Source of the DNA: Lasioglossum baleicum
Taxonomy: Eukaryota; Arthropoda; Insecta; Hymenoptera; Halictidae
Assembly (NCBI RefSeq): GCF_051020765.1
Contig: NW_027469300.1
Location: 1 to 64,000 of the forward strand
Direction of reading: 5' to 3'
Length of the DNA stretch: 64,000 nucleotides
Position numbers and translations under genes: made by a program. The notes below the pieces were generated by a model. It ran no database searches. It saw only the letters and a program-made list of their open reading frames with translations, and was not told the origin of the DNA. Of the stretch, positions 11,635 to 23,583 are shown one piece after another. The number at the start of each line of letters is the position of its first letter. The first letter of the stretch is position 1.

Positions 11635-12712
11635 GCGTTATGCGTTATGCGTTATGCGTTATGCGTTATGCGTTATGCGTTATGCGTTATGCGTTATGCG
11701 TTATGCGTTCTGCGTTGTGCGTTGTGCGTTATGCGTTATGCGTTATGCGTTATGCGTTGTCCGTTGTGCGTTGTGCGTTGTGCGTTATGCGTTATGCGTT
11801 ATGCGTTATGCGTTATGCGTTATGCGTTATGCGTAATGCGTTGTGCGTTATGCGTTATGCGTTATGCGTTATGCGTTATGCGTTATGCGTTATGCGTTAT
11901 GCGTTATGCGTTATGCGTTATGCGTTATGCGTTATGCGTTATGCGTTATGCGTTATGCGTTATGCGTTATGCGTTATGCGTTATGCGTTATGCGTTATGC
12001 GTTATGCGTTATGCGTTATGCGTTATGCGTTATGCGTTATGCGTTATGCGTTATGCGTTATGCGTTATGCGTTATGCGTTACGCGTTATGCGTTATGCGT
12101 TATGCGTTATGCGTTACGCGTTACGCGTTATGCGTTATGCGTTATGCGTTATGCGTTATGCGTTATGCGTTATGCGTTATGCGTTATGCGTTATGCGTTA
12201 TGCGTTATGCGTTATGCGTTATGCGTTATGCGTTATGCGTTATGCGTTATGCGTTATGCGTTATGCGTTATGCGTTATGCGTTATGCGTTATGCGTTATG
12301 CGTTATGCGTTATGCGTTATGCGTTATGCGTTATGCGTTATGCGTTATGCGTTATGCGTTATGCGTTATGCGTTATGCTTTATGCGTTATGCGTTATGCG
12401 TTATGCGTTATGCGTTATGCGTTATGCGTTATGCGTTATGCGTTATGCGTTATGCCTTATGCGTTATGCGTTATGCGTTATGCGTTATGCGTTATGCGTT
12501 ATGCGTTATGCGTTATGCGTTATGCGTTATGCGTTATGCGTTATGCGTTATGCGTTATGCGTTATGCGTTATGCGTTATGCGTTATGCGTTATGCGTTAT
12601 GCGTTATGCGTTATGCGTTATGCGTTATGCGTTATGCGTTATGCGTTATGCGTTATGCGTTATGCGTTATGCGTTATGCGTTATGCGTTATGCGTTATGC
12701 GTTATGAGTTAT

Positions 12713-13202
12713 GCGTTATGCGTTATGCGTTATGCGTTATGCGTTATGCGTTATGCGTTATGCGTTATGCGTTATGCGTTATGCGTTATGCGTTATGCGT
12801 TATGCGTTATGCGTTATGCGTTATGCGTTATGCGTTATGCGTTATGCGTTATGCGTTATGCGTTATGCGTTATGCGTTATGCGTTATGCGTTATGCGTTA
12901 TGCGTTATGCGTTATGCGTTATGCGTTATGCGTTATGCGTTATGCGTTATGCGTTATGCGTTATGCGTTATGCGTTATGCGTTATGCGTTATGCGTTATG
13001 CGTTATGCGTTATGCGTTATGCGTTATGCGTTATGCGTTATGCGTTATGCGTTATGCGTTATGCGTTATGCGTTATGCGTTATGCGTTATGCGTTATGCG
13101 TTATGCGTTATGCGTTATGCGTTATGCGTTATGCGTTATGCGTTATGCGTTATGCGTTATGCGTTATGCGTTATGCGTTATGCGTTATGCGTTATGCGTT
13201 AT
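12713..13202 (+). repeat. Perfect canonical run, 70 units
   Basis: 490 bp of GCGTTAT without any variant, bounded by GAGTTAT at 12706 and 13203. Nothing else is encoded here. Confidence 0.96.
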
Positions 13203-13237
13203 GAGTTATGCGTTATGCGTTATGCGTTATGCGTTAT

Positions 13238-15042
13238 TCGTTATGCGTTGTGCGTTGTGCGTTATGCGTTCTGCGTTATGCGTTATGCGTTATGCGTTAT
13301 GCTTTGTAGGATATGAGTTAGGCGTTATGCGTTATGCGATATGCGTTATGCGTTATGCGTTATGCGTTGTGCGTTATGCGTTATGCGTTATGCGTTATGC
13401 GTTATGCGTTATGCGTTATGCGTTATGCGTTATGCGTTATGCGTTATGCGTTATGCGTTATGCGTTATGCGTTATGCGTTATGCGTTATGCGTTATGCGT
13501 TATGCCATATGCGTTATGCGTTATGCGTTATGCGTTATGCGTTATGCGTTATGCGTTATGCGTTATGCGTTATGCGTTATGCGTTATGCGTTATGCGTTA
13601 TGCGTTATGCGTTATGCGTTATGCGTTATGCGTTATGCGTTATGCGTTGTGCGTTGTGCGTTGTGCGTTGTGCGTTGTGCGTTATGCGTTATGAGTTATG
13701 CGTTATGCGTTATGTGTTATGGATTTGCGTTGTGCGTTGTGCGTTATGCGTTATGCGTTATGCGTTATGCGTTATGCGTTATGCGTTATGCGTTATGCGT
13801 TATGCGTTGTGCGTTATGCGTTATGCGTTATGCGGTATGCGTTATGCGTTGTGCGTTGTGCGTTGTGCGTTGTGCGTTATGCGTTATGCGTTATGCGTTA
13901 TGCGTTATGCGTTATGCGTTATGCGTTATGCGTTATGCGTTATGCGTTATGCGTTATGCGTTATGCGTTATGCGTTATGCGTTATGCGTTATGCGTTATG
14001 CGTTATGCGTTATGCGTTATGCGTTATGCGTTATGCGTTATGCGTTATGCGTTATGCGTTATGCGTTATGCGTTATGCGTTATGCGTTATGCGTTATGCG
14101 TTATGCGTTATGCGTTATGCGTTATGCGTTATGCGTTATGCGTTATGCGTTATGCGTTATGCGTTATGCGTTATGCGTTGTGCGTTGTGCGTTGTGCGTT
14201 ATGCGTTATGCGTTATGCGTTATGAGTTATGCGTTATGCGTTATGCGTTATGCGTTATGCGTTAAGCGTTATGCGTTATGCGTTATGCGTTATGCGTTAT
14301 GCGTTATGCGTTATGCGTTATGCGTTGTGCGTTGTGCGTTGTGCGTTATGCGTTCTGCGTTATGCGTTATGCGTTATGCGTTATGCGTTATGCGTTATGC
14401 GTTATGCGTTATGCGTTATGCGTTATGCGTTATGCGTTATGCGTTATGCGTTATGCGTTATGCGTTATGCGTTATGCGTTATGCGTTATGCGTTATGCGT
14501 TATGCGTTATGCGTTATGCGTTATGCGTTATGCGTTATGAGTTATGCGTTATGCGTTATGCGTTATGCGTTATGCGTTATGCGTTATGCGTTATGCGTTA
14601 TGCGTTATGCGTTATGCGTTATGCGTTATGCGTTATGCGTTATGCGTTATGCGTTATGCGTTATGCGTTATGCGTTATGCGTTATGCGTTATGCGTTATG
14701 CGTTATGCGTTATGCGTTATGCGTTATGCGTTATGCGTTATGCGTTATGCGTTATGCGTTATGCGTTATGCGTTATGCGTTATGCGTTATGCGTTATGCG
14801 TTATGCGTTATGCGTTATGCGTTATGCGTTATGCGTTATGCGTTATGCGTTATGCGTTATGCGTTATGCGTTATGCGTTATGCGTTATGCGTTATGCGTT
14901 ATGCGTTATGCGTTATGCGTTATGCGTTATGCGTTATGCGTTATGCGTTATGCGTTATGCGTTATGCGTTATGCGTTATGCGTTATGCGTTATGCGTTAT
15001 GCGTTATGAGTTATGCGTTATGCGTTATGCGTTATGCGTTAT
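13238..15042 (+). repeat. Zone III HOR copy 1 (1,805 bp) with cassette T
   Basis: It starts with TCGTTAT, two GCGTTGT, GCGTTCT and canonical units. Cassette T follows: GCTTTGT at 13301, then AGGATAT, GAGTTAG and a GCGATAT at 13336. Next come GCCATAT at 13504, five GCGTTGT, the hexamer at 13721, GCGGTAT at 13832 and GCGTTAA near 14260. The copy ends in a 66-unit perfect run (14546-15007) and GAGTTAT at 15008. Confidence 0.93.
14546..15007 (+). repeat. Perfect canonical run, 66 units
   Basis: 462 bp without a variant, between GAGTTAT at 14539 and 15008, inside zone III HOR copy 1. Confidence 0.96.
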
Positions 15043-16280
15043 TCGTTATGCGTTGTGCGTTGTGCGTTATGCGTTCTGCGTTATGCGTTATGCGTTATGC
15101 GTTATGCTTTGTAGGATATGAGTTAGGCGTTATGCGTTATGCGATATGCGTTATGCGTTATGCGTTATGCGTTGTGCGTTATGCGTTATGCGTTATGCGT
15201 TATGCGTTATGCGTTATGCGTTATGCGTTATGCGTTATGCGTTATGCGTTATGCGTTATGCGTTATGCGTTATGCGTTATGCGTTATGCGTTATGCGTTA
15301 TGCGTTATGCGTTATGCGTTATGCGTTATGCGTTATGCCATATGCGTTATGCGTTATGCGTTATGCGTTATGCGTTATGCGTTATGCGTTATGCGTTATG
15401 CGTTATGCGTTATGCGTTATGCGTTATGCGTTATGCGTTATGCGTTATGCGTTATGCGTTATGCGTTATGCGTTATGCGTTATGCGTTATGCGTTATGCG
15501 TTGTGCGTTGTGCGTTGTGCGTTGTGCGTTGTGCGTTATGCGTTATGAGTTATGCGTTATGCGTTATGTGTTATGGATTTGCGTTGTGCGTTGTGCGTTA
15601 TGCGTTATGCGTTATGCGTTATGCGTTATGCGTTATGCGTTATGCGTTATGCGTTATGCGTTATGCGTTATGCGTTGTGCGTTATGCGTTATGCGTTATG
15701 CGGTATGCGTTATGCGTTGTGCGTTGTGCGTTGTGCGTTGTGCGTTATGCGTTATGCGTTATGCGTTATGCGTTATGCGTTATGCGTTATGCGTTATGCG
15801 TTATGCGTTATGCGTTATGCGTTATGCGTTATGCGTTATGCGTTATGCGTTATGCGTTATGCGTTATGCGTTATGCGTTATGCGTTATGCGTTATGCGTT
15901 ATGCGTTATGCGTTATGCGTTATGCGTTATGCGTTATGCGTTATGCGTTATGCGTTATGCGTTATGCGTTATGCGTTATGCGTTATGCGTTATGCGTTAT
16001 GCGTTATGCGTTATGCGTTATGCGTTATGCGTTATGCGTTATGCGTTATGCGTTATGCGTTATGCGTTGTGCGTTGTGCGTTGTGCGTTATGCGTTATGC
16101 GTTATGCGTTATGAGTTATGCGTTATGCGTTATGCGTTATGCGTTATGCGTTATGTGTTAAGCGTTATGCGTTATGCGTTATGCGTTATGCGTTATGCGT
16201 TATGCGTTATGCGTTATGCGTTGTGCGTTGTGCGTTGTGCGTTATGCGTTCTGCGTTATGCGTTATGCGTTATGCGTTAT
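15043..16280 (+). repeat. Zone III HOR copy 2, rearranged at its end
   Basis: TCGTTAT at 15043 and GCTTTGT at 15106 lie exactly 1,805 bp after their partners at 13238 and 13301. GCCATAT (15337), hexamer (15575) and GCGGTAT (15700) follow in the same order at slightly larger offsets. Where copy 1 runs into its long perfect stretch, copy 2 jumps to another cassette T at 16281. The end is therefore a different junction. A GTGTTAA stands near 16153 where copy 1 has canonical units. Confidence 0.92.
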
Positions 16281-17049
16281 GCTTTGTAGGATATGAGTTA
16301 GGCGTTATGCGTTATGCGATATGCGTTATGCGTTATGCGTTATGCGTTGTGCGTTATGCGTTATGTGTTATGGATTTGCGTTATGCGTTATGCGTTGTGC
16401 CTTATGCGTTATGCGTTATGCGTTATGCGTTATGGGCTCTGCGTTGTGCGTTATGCGTTATGAGTTATGCGATATGCGTTATGGGTTATGCATTATGCGT
16501 TATGGGCTCTGCGTTATGCGTTGTGCGTTACGCGTTATGCGTTATGCGTTATGCGTTATGCGTTAAGCGTTATGCGTTATGCGTTATGCGTTATGCGTTA
16601 TGCGTTATGCGTTATGCGTTATGCGTTATGCGTTATGCGTTATGCGTTATGCGTTCTGCGTTGTGCGTTATGCGTTATGCGTTATGCGTTATGCGTTGTG
16701 CGTTATGCGTTATGCGTTATGCGTTTTGCGTTATGCGTTATGCGTTATGCGTTATGCGTTATGCGTTATGCGTTATGCGTTATGCGTTATGCGTTATGCG
16801 TTATGCGTTATGCGTTATGCGTTATGCGTTATGCGTTATGCGTTATGCGTTATGCGTTATGCGTTATGCGTTATGCGTTATGCGTTATGCGTTATGCGTT
16901 ATGCGTTATGCGTTATGCGTTATGCGTTATGCGTTATGCGTTATGCGTTATGCGTTATGCGTTATGCGTTATGCGTTATGCGTTATGCGTTATGCGTTAT
17001 GCGTTATGAGTTATGCGTTATGCGTTATGCGTTATGCGTTATGGGTTAT
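16281..17049 (+). repeat. Third cassette T followed by a diverged cassette W
   Basis: Cassette T starts at 16281, 1,175 bp after the previous one. The hexamer at 16372 is followed by GCCTTAT, GGGCTCT, GAGTTAT, GCGATAT and GGGTTAT as in cassette W. A GCATTAT replaces the second GGGTTAT, and the second GGGCTCT lies at 16504 (132 bp after the hexamer instead of 139). The GCTTTAT that opens cassette W elsewhere is absent. A GCGTTAC at 16525 and a GCGTTAA near 16560 are local variants. It may be an ancestral or decayed W. Confidence 0.85.
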
Positions 17050-17735
17050 GCGTTATGCGTTATGCGTTATGCGTTATGCGTTATGCGTTATGCGTTATGC
17101 GTTATGCGTTATGCGTTATGCGTTATGCGTTATGCGTTATGCGTTATGCGTTATGCGTTATGCGTTATGCGTTATGCGTTATGCGTTATGCGTTATGCGT
17201 TATGCGTTATGCGTTATGCGTTATGCGTTATGCGTTATGCGTTATGCGTTATGCGTTATGCGTTATGCGTTATGCGTTATGCGTTATGCGTTATGCGTTA
17301 TGCGTTATGCGTTATGCGTTATGCGTTATGCGTTATGCGTTATGCGTTATGCGTTATGCGTTATGCGTTATGCGTTATGCGTTATGCGTTATGCGTTATG
17401 CGTTATGCGTTATGCGTTATGCGTTATGCGTTATGCGTTATGCGTTATGCGTTATGCGTTATGCGTTATGCGTTATGCGTTATGCGTTATGCGTTATGCG
17501 TTATGCGTTATGCGTTATGCGTTATGCGTTATGCGTTATGCGTTATGCGTTATGCGTTATGCGTTATGCGTTATGCGTTATGCGTTATGCGTTATGCGTT
17601 ATGCGTTATGCGTTATGCGTTATGCGTTATGCGTTATGCGTTATGCGTTATGCGTTATGCGTTATGCGTTATGCGTTATGCGTTATGCGTTATGCGTTAT
17701 GCGTTATGCGTTATGCGTTATGCGTTATGCGTTAT
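17050..17735 (+). repeat. Longest perfect run in the window, 98 units
   Basis: 686 bp of exact GCGTTAT bounded by GGGTTAT at 17043 and GCGGTAT at 17736. It contains 98 CpG sites and no transition at any of them. Confidence 0.96.
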
Positions 17736-18883
17736 GCGGTATGCGTTATGCGTTATGCGTTATGCGTTATGCGTTATGCGTTATGCGTTATGCGTTATGC
17801 GTTATGCGTTATGCGTAATGGGCTCTGCGTTATGCTTTGTAGGTTATGCGTTATGCGTTATGCGTTCTGCGTTATGCGTTGTGCGTTGTGCGTTATGCGT
17901 TATGCGTTATGCGTTATGCGTTATGCGTTATGCGTTCTGCGTTGTGCGTTGTGCGTTATGCGTTATGCGTTATGCGTTATGCGTTGTCCGTTGTGCGTTG
18001 TGCGTTGTGCGTTATGCGTTATGCGTTATGCGTTATGCGTAATGCGTTGTGCGTTATGCGGTATGCGTTATGCGTTATGCGTTATGCGTTATGCGTTATG
18101 CGTTATGCGTTATGCGTTATGCGTTATGCGTTATGCGTTATCCGTTATGCGTTATGCGTTATGCGTTATGCGTTATGCGTTATGCGTTATGCGTTATGCG
18201 TTATGCGTCATGCGTTATCCGTTATCCGTTATCCGTTATGCGTTATGCGTTATGCGTTATGCGTTATGCGTTATGCGTTATGCGTTATGCGTTATGCGTT
18301 ATGCGTTATGCGTTATGCGTTATGCGTTATGCGTTATGCGTTATGCGTTATGCGTTATGCGTTATCCGTTATGCGTTATGAGTTATGCGTTATCCGTTAT
18401 GCGTTATGCGTTATGCGTTATGCGTTAAGCGTTATGCGTTATGCGTTATGCGATATGCGTTATGCGATATGCGTTATGCGTTATGCGTTATGCGTTATGC
18501 GTTATGCGTTATGCGTTATGCGTTATGCGTTATGCGTTATGCGTTATGCGTTATGCGTTATGCGTTATGCGTTATGCGTTATGCGTTATGCGTTATGCGT
18601 TATGCGTTATGCGTTATGCGTTATGCGTTATGCGTTATGCGTTATGCGTTATGCGTTATGCGTTATGCGTTATGCGTTATGCGTTATGCGTTATGCGTTA
18701 TGCGTTATGCGTTATGCGTTATGCGTTATGCGTTATGCGTTATGCGTTATGCGTTATGCGTTATGCGTTATGCGTTATGCGTTATGCGTTATGCGTTATG
18801 CGTTATGCGTTATGCGTTATGCGTTATGCGTTATGCGTTATGCGTTATGCGTTATGCGTTATGCGTTATGCGTTATGCGTTAT
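17736..18883 (+). repeat. Zone IV HOR copy 1 (1,148 bp)
   Basis: GCGGTAT at 17736, single-step A at 17820-17889, CCGTTGT at 17988 (168 bp after GGGCTCT) and GCGGTAT at 18058. Then GCGTCAT at 18205 with three consecutive CCGTTAT at 18219-18239, GCGTTAA near 18422 and two GCGATAT near 18450-18470. The copy ends in about 59 canonical units. Confidence 0.93.
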
Positions 18884-19898
18884 GCGGTATGCGTTATGCG
18901 TTATGCGTTATGCGTTATGCGTTATGCGTTATGCGTTATGCGTTATGCGTTATGCGTTATGCGTTATGCGTAATGGGCTCTGCGTTATGCTTTGTAGGTT
19001 ATGCGTTATGCGTTATGCGTTCTGCGTTATGCGTTGTGCGTTGTGCGTTATGCGTTATGCGTTATGCGTTATGCGTTATGCGTTATGCGTTCTGCGTTGT
19101 GCGTTGTGCGTTATGCGTTATGCGTTATGCGTTATGCGTTGTCCGTTGTGCGTTGTGCGTTGTGCGTTATGCGTTATGCGTTATGCGTTATGCGTTATGC
19201 GTAATGCGTTGTGCGTTATGCGGTATGCGTTATGCGTTATGCGTTATGCGTTATGCGTTATGCGTTATGCGTTATGCGTTATGCGTTATGCGTTATGCGT
19301 TATGCGTTATCCGTTATGCGTTATGCGTTATGCGTTATGCGTTATGCGTTATGCGTTATGCGTTATGCGTCATGCGTTATCCGTTATCCGTTATCCGTTA
19401 TGCGTTATGCGTTATGCGTTATGCGTTATGCGTTATGCGTTATGCGTTATGCGTTATGCGTTATGCGTTATGCGTTATGCGTTATGCGTTATGCGTTATG
19501 CGTTATGCGTTATGCGTTATCCGTTATGCGTTATGCGTTATGCGTTATCCGTTATGCGTTATGCGTTATGCGTTATGCGTTAAGCGTTATGCGTTATGCG
19601 TTATGCGATATGCGTTATGCGATATGCGTTATGCGTTATGCGTTATGCGTTATGCGTTATGCGTTATGCGTTATGCGTTATGCGTTATGCGTTATGCGTT
19701 ATGCGTTATGCGTTATGCGTTATGCGTTATGCGTTATGCGTTATGCGTTATGCGTTATGCGTTATGCGTTATGCGTTATGCGTTATGCGTTATGCGTTAT
19801 GCGTTATGCGTTATGCGTTATGCGTTATGCGTTATGCGTTATGCGTTATGCGTTATGCGTTATGCGTTATGCGTTATGCGTTATGCGTTATGCGTTAT
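18884..19898 (+). repeat. Zone IV HOR copy 2
   Basis: GCGGTAT at 18884, single-step A at 18975-19044 (1,155 bp after the first), CCGTTGT at 19143 (again 168 bp on), GCGGTAT at 19220, GCGTCAT at 19367 with three CCGTTAT, GCGTTAA near 19577 and two GCGATAT. The final canonical run leads straight into cassette T at 19899. Its second half, from 19367, is repeated at 41449. Confidence 0.93.
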
Positions 19899-20156
19899 GC
19901 TTTGTAGGATATGAGTTAGGCGTTATGCGTTATGCGATATGCTTTATGCGTTGTGCGTTATGCGTTGTGCGTTATGCGTTATGTGTTATGGATTTGCGTT
20001 ATGCGTTATGCGTTGTGCCTTATGCGTTATGCGTTATGCGTTATGCGTTATGGGCTCTGCGTTGTGCGTTATGCGTTATGAGTTATGCGATATGCGTTAT
20101 GGGTTATGGGTTATGCGTTATGCGTTATGCGTTATGGGCTCTGCGTTATGCGTTGT
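19899..20156 (+). repeat. Cassette T fused to cassette W
   Basis: GCTTTGT, AGGATAT and GAGTTAG at 19899 lead directly into GCGATAT and GCTTTAT (19934-19947), hexamer 19990, GCCTTAT and GGGCTCT. The second GGGCTCT is at 20136, 146 bp after the hexamer, one canonical unit longer than the 139 bp of other W copies. Only this locus and its duplicate at 41981 have T and W joined. Elsewhere W stands without T. Confidence 0.92.
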
Positions 20157-20443
20157 GCGTTATGCGTTATGCGTTATGCGTTATGCGTTATGCGTTATGC
20201 GTTATGCGTTATGCGTTATGCGTTGTGCGTTGTGCGTTGTGCGTTGTGCGTTGTGCGTTATGCGTTATGCGTTATGCGTTATGCGTTATGCGTTATGCGT
20301 TGTGCGTTGTGCGTTGTGCGTTATGCGTTATGCGTTATGCGTTGTGCGTTATGCGTTATGCGTTATGCGTTATGCGTTATGCGTTATGCGTTATGCGTTA
20401 TGCGTTATGCGTTATGCGTTATGCGTTATGCGTTATGCGTTAT

Positions 20444-20639
20444 GCTTTGTAGGATCTGAGTTAGGCGTTATGCGTTATGCGATATGCGTTATGCGTTATG
20501 CGTTGTGCGTTGTGCGTTGTGCGTTGTGCGTTGTGCGTTATGCGTTATGCGTTATGCGTTATGCGTTATGCGTTATGCGTTATGCGTTATGCGTTATGCG
20601 TTATGCGTTGTGCGTTGTGCGTTGTGCGTTGTGCGTTGT
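20444..20639 (+). repeat. Cassette U (GCTTTGT/AGGATCT/GAGTTAG); copy without GCGTTAC
   Basis: Differs from cassette T by AGGATCT in place of AGGATAT. It continues with two canonical units, GCGATAT, two canonical, five GCGTTGT, ten canonical and five more GCGTTGT. Copies start at 20444, 29754, 30097, 32040, 36426, 36769, 38628, 42498, 54086, 54611 and 56456. Nine of these have GCGTTAC before the second GCGTTGT run, 154 bp after the start in eight and 168 bp in the copy at 56456. The copies at 20444 and 42498 lack it, which pairs them as duplicates. Confidence 0.94.
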
Positions 20640-21871
20640 GCGTTATGCGTTATGCGTTATGCGTTATGCGTTATGCGTTATGCGTTATGCGTTATGCGTT
20701 ATGCGTTATGCGTTATGCGTTATGCGTTATGCGTTATGCGTTATGCGTTATGCGTTATGCGTTATGCGTTGTGCGTTGTGCGTTATGCGTTCTGCGTTAT
20801 GCGTTATGCGTTGTGCGTTATGCGTTATGCGTTATGCGTTATGCGTTATGCGTTATGCGTTATGCGTTCTGCGTTGTGCGTTATGCGTTATGCGTTGTGC
20901 GTTATGCGTTATGCGTTATGCGTTATGCGTTATGCGTTGTGCGTTGTGCGTTATGCGTTATGCGTTATGCGTTGTGCGTTATGCGTTATGCGGTATGCGT
21001 TATGCGTTGTGCGTTGTGCGTTGTGCGTTATGCGTTATGCGTTATGCGTTATGCGTTATGCGTTATGCGTTATGCGTTATGCGTTATGCGTTATGCGTTA
21101 TGCGTTATGCGTTATGCGTTATGCGTTATGCGTTATGCGTTATGCGTTATGCGTTATGCGTTATGCGTTATGCGTTATGCGTTATGCGTTATGCGTTATG
21201 CGTTATGCGTTATGCGTTATGCCATATGCGTTATGCGTTATGCGTTATGCGTTATGCGTTATGCGTTATGCGTTATGCGTTATGCGTTATGCGTTATGCG
21301 TTATGCGTTATGCGTTATGCGTTATGCGTTATGCGTTATGCGTTATGCGTTATGCGTTATGCGTTATGCGTTATGCGTTATGCGTTATGCGTTATGCGTT
21401 ATGCGTTATGCGTTATGAGTTATGCGATATGCGTTATGGGTTATGGGTTATGCGTTATGCGTTATGGGCTCTGCGTTATGCGTTGTGCGTTATGCCTTAT
21501 GCGTTATGCGTTATGCGTTATGCGTTGTGCGTTGTGCGTTGTGCGTTGTGCGTTGTGCGTTATGCGTTATGCGTTATGCGTTATGCGTTATGCGTTGTGC
21601 GTTGTGCGTTGTGCGTTGTGCGTTATGCGTTATGCGTTATGCGTTATGCGTTGTGCGTTATGCGTTATGCGTTATGCGTTATGCGTTATGCGTTATGCGT
21701 TATGCGTTATGCGTTCTGCGTTGTGCGTTATGCGTTATGCGTTGTGCGTTATCCGTTATGCGTTATGCGTTATGCGTTATGCGTTATGCGTTGTGCGTTG
21801 TGCGTTATGCGTTATGCGTTATGCGTTATGCGTTGTGCGTTATGCGTTATGCGTTATGCGTTGTGCGTTGT

Positions 21872-21878
21872 GCGTCGT
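21872..21878 (+). repeat. Private unit GCGTCGT (also at 43590-43596)
   Basis: I find this variant only twice in the window, at 21872 and 43590. Each lies 42 bp before a GTATTAT-GGATTT pair, so it is a diagnostic mark for duplication alpha. Confidence 0.9.
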
Positions 21879-21906
21879 GCGTTATGCGTTATGCGTTATG
21901 CGTTAT

Positions 21907-21926
21907 GTATTATGGATTTTCGTTAT
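21907..21926 (+). repeat. Cassette C core (GTATTAT, GGATTT, TCGTTAT); reference copy
   Basis: GTATTAT, the hexamer GGATTT and TCGTTAT, usually preceded by two or three GCGTTGT and four canonical units and followed by GCGTTGT and GAGTTAT. Fourteen hexamers have this context: 21914, 22305, 26773, 27261, 27638, 32411, 32858, 33311, 34010, 34387, 43632, 44030, 51990 and 52437. A second hexamer with GTGTTAT before it and a canonical unit after often follows 83 bp later (22388, 26856, 27721, 32941, 34470, 44113, 52520). Spacing between paired C cores is 377-454 bp. Confidence 0.93.
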
Positions 21927-23352
21927 GCGTTATGCGTTGTGCGTTATGAGTTATGCGTTATGCGTTATGCGTTATGCGTTATGCGTTATGTGTTAAGCGT
22001 TATGCGTTATGCGTTATGCGTTATGCGTTATGCGTTATGCGTTATGCGTTATGCGTTATGCGTTATGCGTTATGCGTTATGCGTTATGCGTTATGCGTTA
22101 TGCGTTATGCGTTATGCGTTCTGCGTTGTGCGTTATGCGTTATGCGTTGTGCGTTATGCGTTATGCGTTATGCGTTATGCGTTGTGCGTTGTGCGTTATG
22201 CGTTATGCGTTATGCGTTATGCGTTGTGCGTTATGCGTTATGCGTTATGCGTTGTGCGTTGTGCGTTGTGCGTTATGCGTTATGCGTTATGCGTTATGTA
22301 TTATGGATTTTCGTTATGCGTTGTGCGTTATGCGTTATGAGTTATGCGTTATGCGTTATGCGTTATGCGTTATGCGTTATGTGTTATGGATTTGCGTTAT
22401 GCGTTATGCGTTATGCGTTATGTGTTATGCGTTATGCGTTATGCGTTATGCGTTATGCGTTATGCGTTGTGCGTTATGCGTTATGCGTTATGCGTTATGC
22501 GTTGTGCGTTGTGCGTTGTGCGTTGTGCGTTGTGCGTTATGCGTTATGCGTTATGCGTTAAGCGTTATGCGTAATGCGTTATGCGTTATGCGTTATGCGT
22601 TATGCGTTATGCGTTGTGCGTTGTGCGTTATGCGTTATGCGTTATGCGTTATGCGTTATGCGTTATGCGTTATGTGTTATGCGTTATGCGTTATGCGTCA
22701 TGCGTTATGCGTTATGCGATATGCGTTATGCGTTATGCGTTATGCGTTATGCGTTATGCGTTATGCGTTATGCGTTATGCGTTATGCGTTATGCGTTATG
22801 CGATGTGCGTTGTGCGTTATGCGTTATGCGTTATGCGTTATGCGTTATGCGTTGTGCGTTGTGCGTTATGCGTTATGTGTTATGCGTTATGCGTTATGCG
22901 TTATGTGTTATGCGTTATGCGTTATGCGTTATGCGTTATGCGTTATCCGTTATGCGTTATGCGTTATGCGTTATGCGTTATGTGTTATGCGTTGTGCGTT
23001 ATGCGTTATGCGTTATGCGTTATGCGTTATGCGTTATGCGTTATGCGTTACGCGTTATGCGTTATGCGTTATGCGTTATGCGTTATGCGTTATGCGTTAT
23101 GCGTTATGCGTTATGCGTTATGCGTTATGCGTTATGCGTTATGCGTTATGCGTTATGCGTTATGCGTTATGCGTTATGCGTTATGCGTTATGCGTTATGC
23201 GTTATGCGTTATGCGTTATGCGTTATGCGTTATGCGTTATGCGTTATGCGTTATGCGTTATGCGTTATGCGTTATGCGTTATGCGTTATGCGTTATGCGT
23301 TATGCGTTCTGCGTTATGCGTTATGCGTTGTGCGTTATGCGTTATGCGTTAT

Positions 23353-23583
23353 TCGTTGTGCGTTGTGCGTTGTGCGTTATGCGTTATGCGTTATGCGTTA
23401 TGCGTTATGCGTTATGCGTTATGCGTTATGCGTTATGCGTTATGCGTTATGCGTTATGCGTTATGCGTTATGCGTTATGCGTTATGCGTTATGCGTTATG
23501 CGTTATGCGTTATGCGTTATGCGTTATGCGTTATGCGTTATGCGTTATGCGTTATGCGTTATGCGTTATGTGTTATGGATTTT
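23353..23583 (+). repeat. Cassette F (TCGTTGT ... GTGTTAT-GGATTT-TCGTTAT); reference copy
   Basis: TCGTTGT and two GCGTTGT, then a canonical run, then GTGTTAT and a GGATTT followed by TCGTTAT. TCGTTGT occurs at 23353, 28637, 30944, 35379, 37567, 44959, 49003, 53492 and 55507. The distance to the hexamer is 224, 252, 245, 252, 224, 245, 189 and 98 bp. The copy at 53492 has no such hexamer and runs into cassette W instead. A second hexamer follows 83 bp after the first in all but one copy (76 bp after 37791). Confidence 0.93.

Larger units (their letters stand above)
9311..13237 (+). repeat. Zone II: mostly canonical array with scattered variants
   Basis: There is no hexamer between 9270 and 13721. 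The zone holds rare units (GCGGTAT near 9396, GCGTTTT, GCCTTAT, GCCATAT at 9668), the A triplet at 10340 and the A doublet at 11474. GCGTTAC units lie at 11152, 11166, 11208, 12076, 12111 and 12118. CCGTTGT units lie at 10662, 10886 and 11761, and one GCTTTAT at 12377. It reads as a transition between the zone I and zone III families. No gene is present. Confidence 0.9.
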
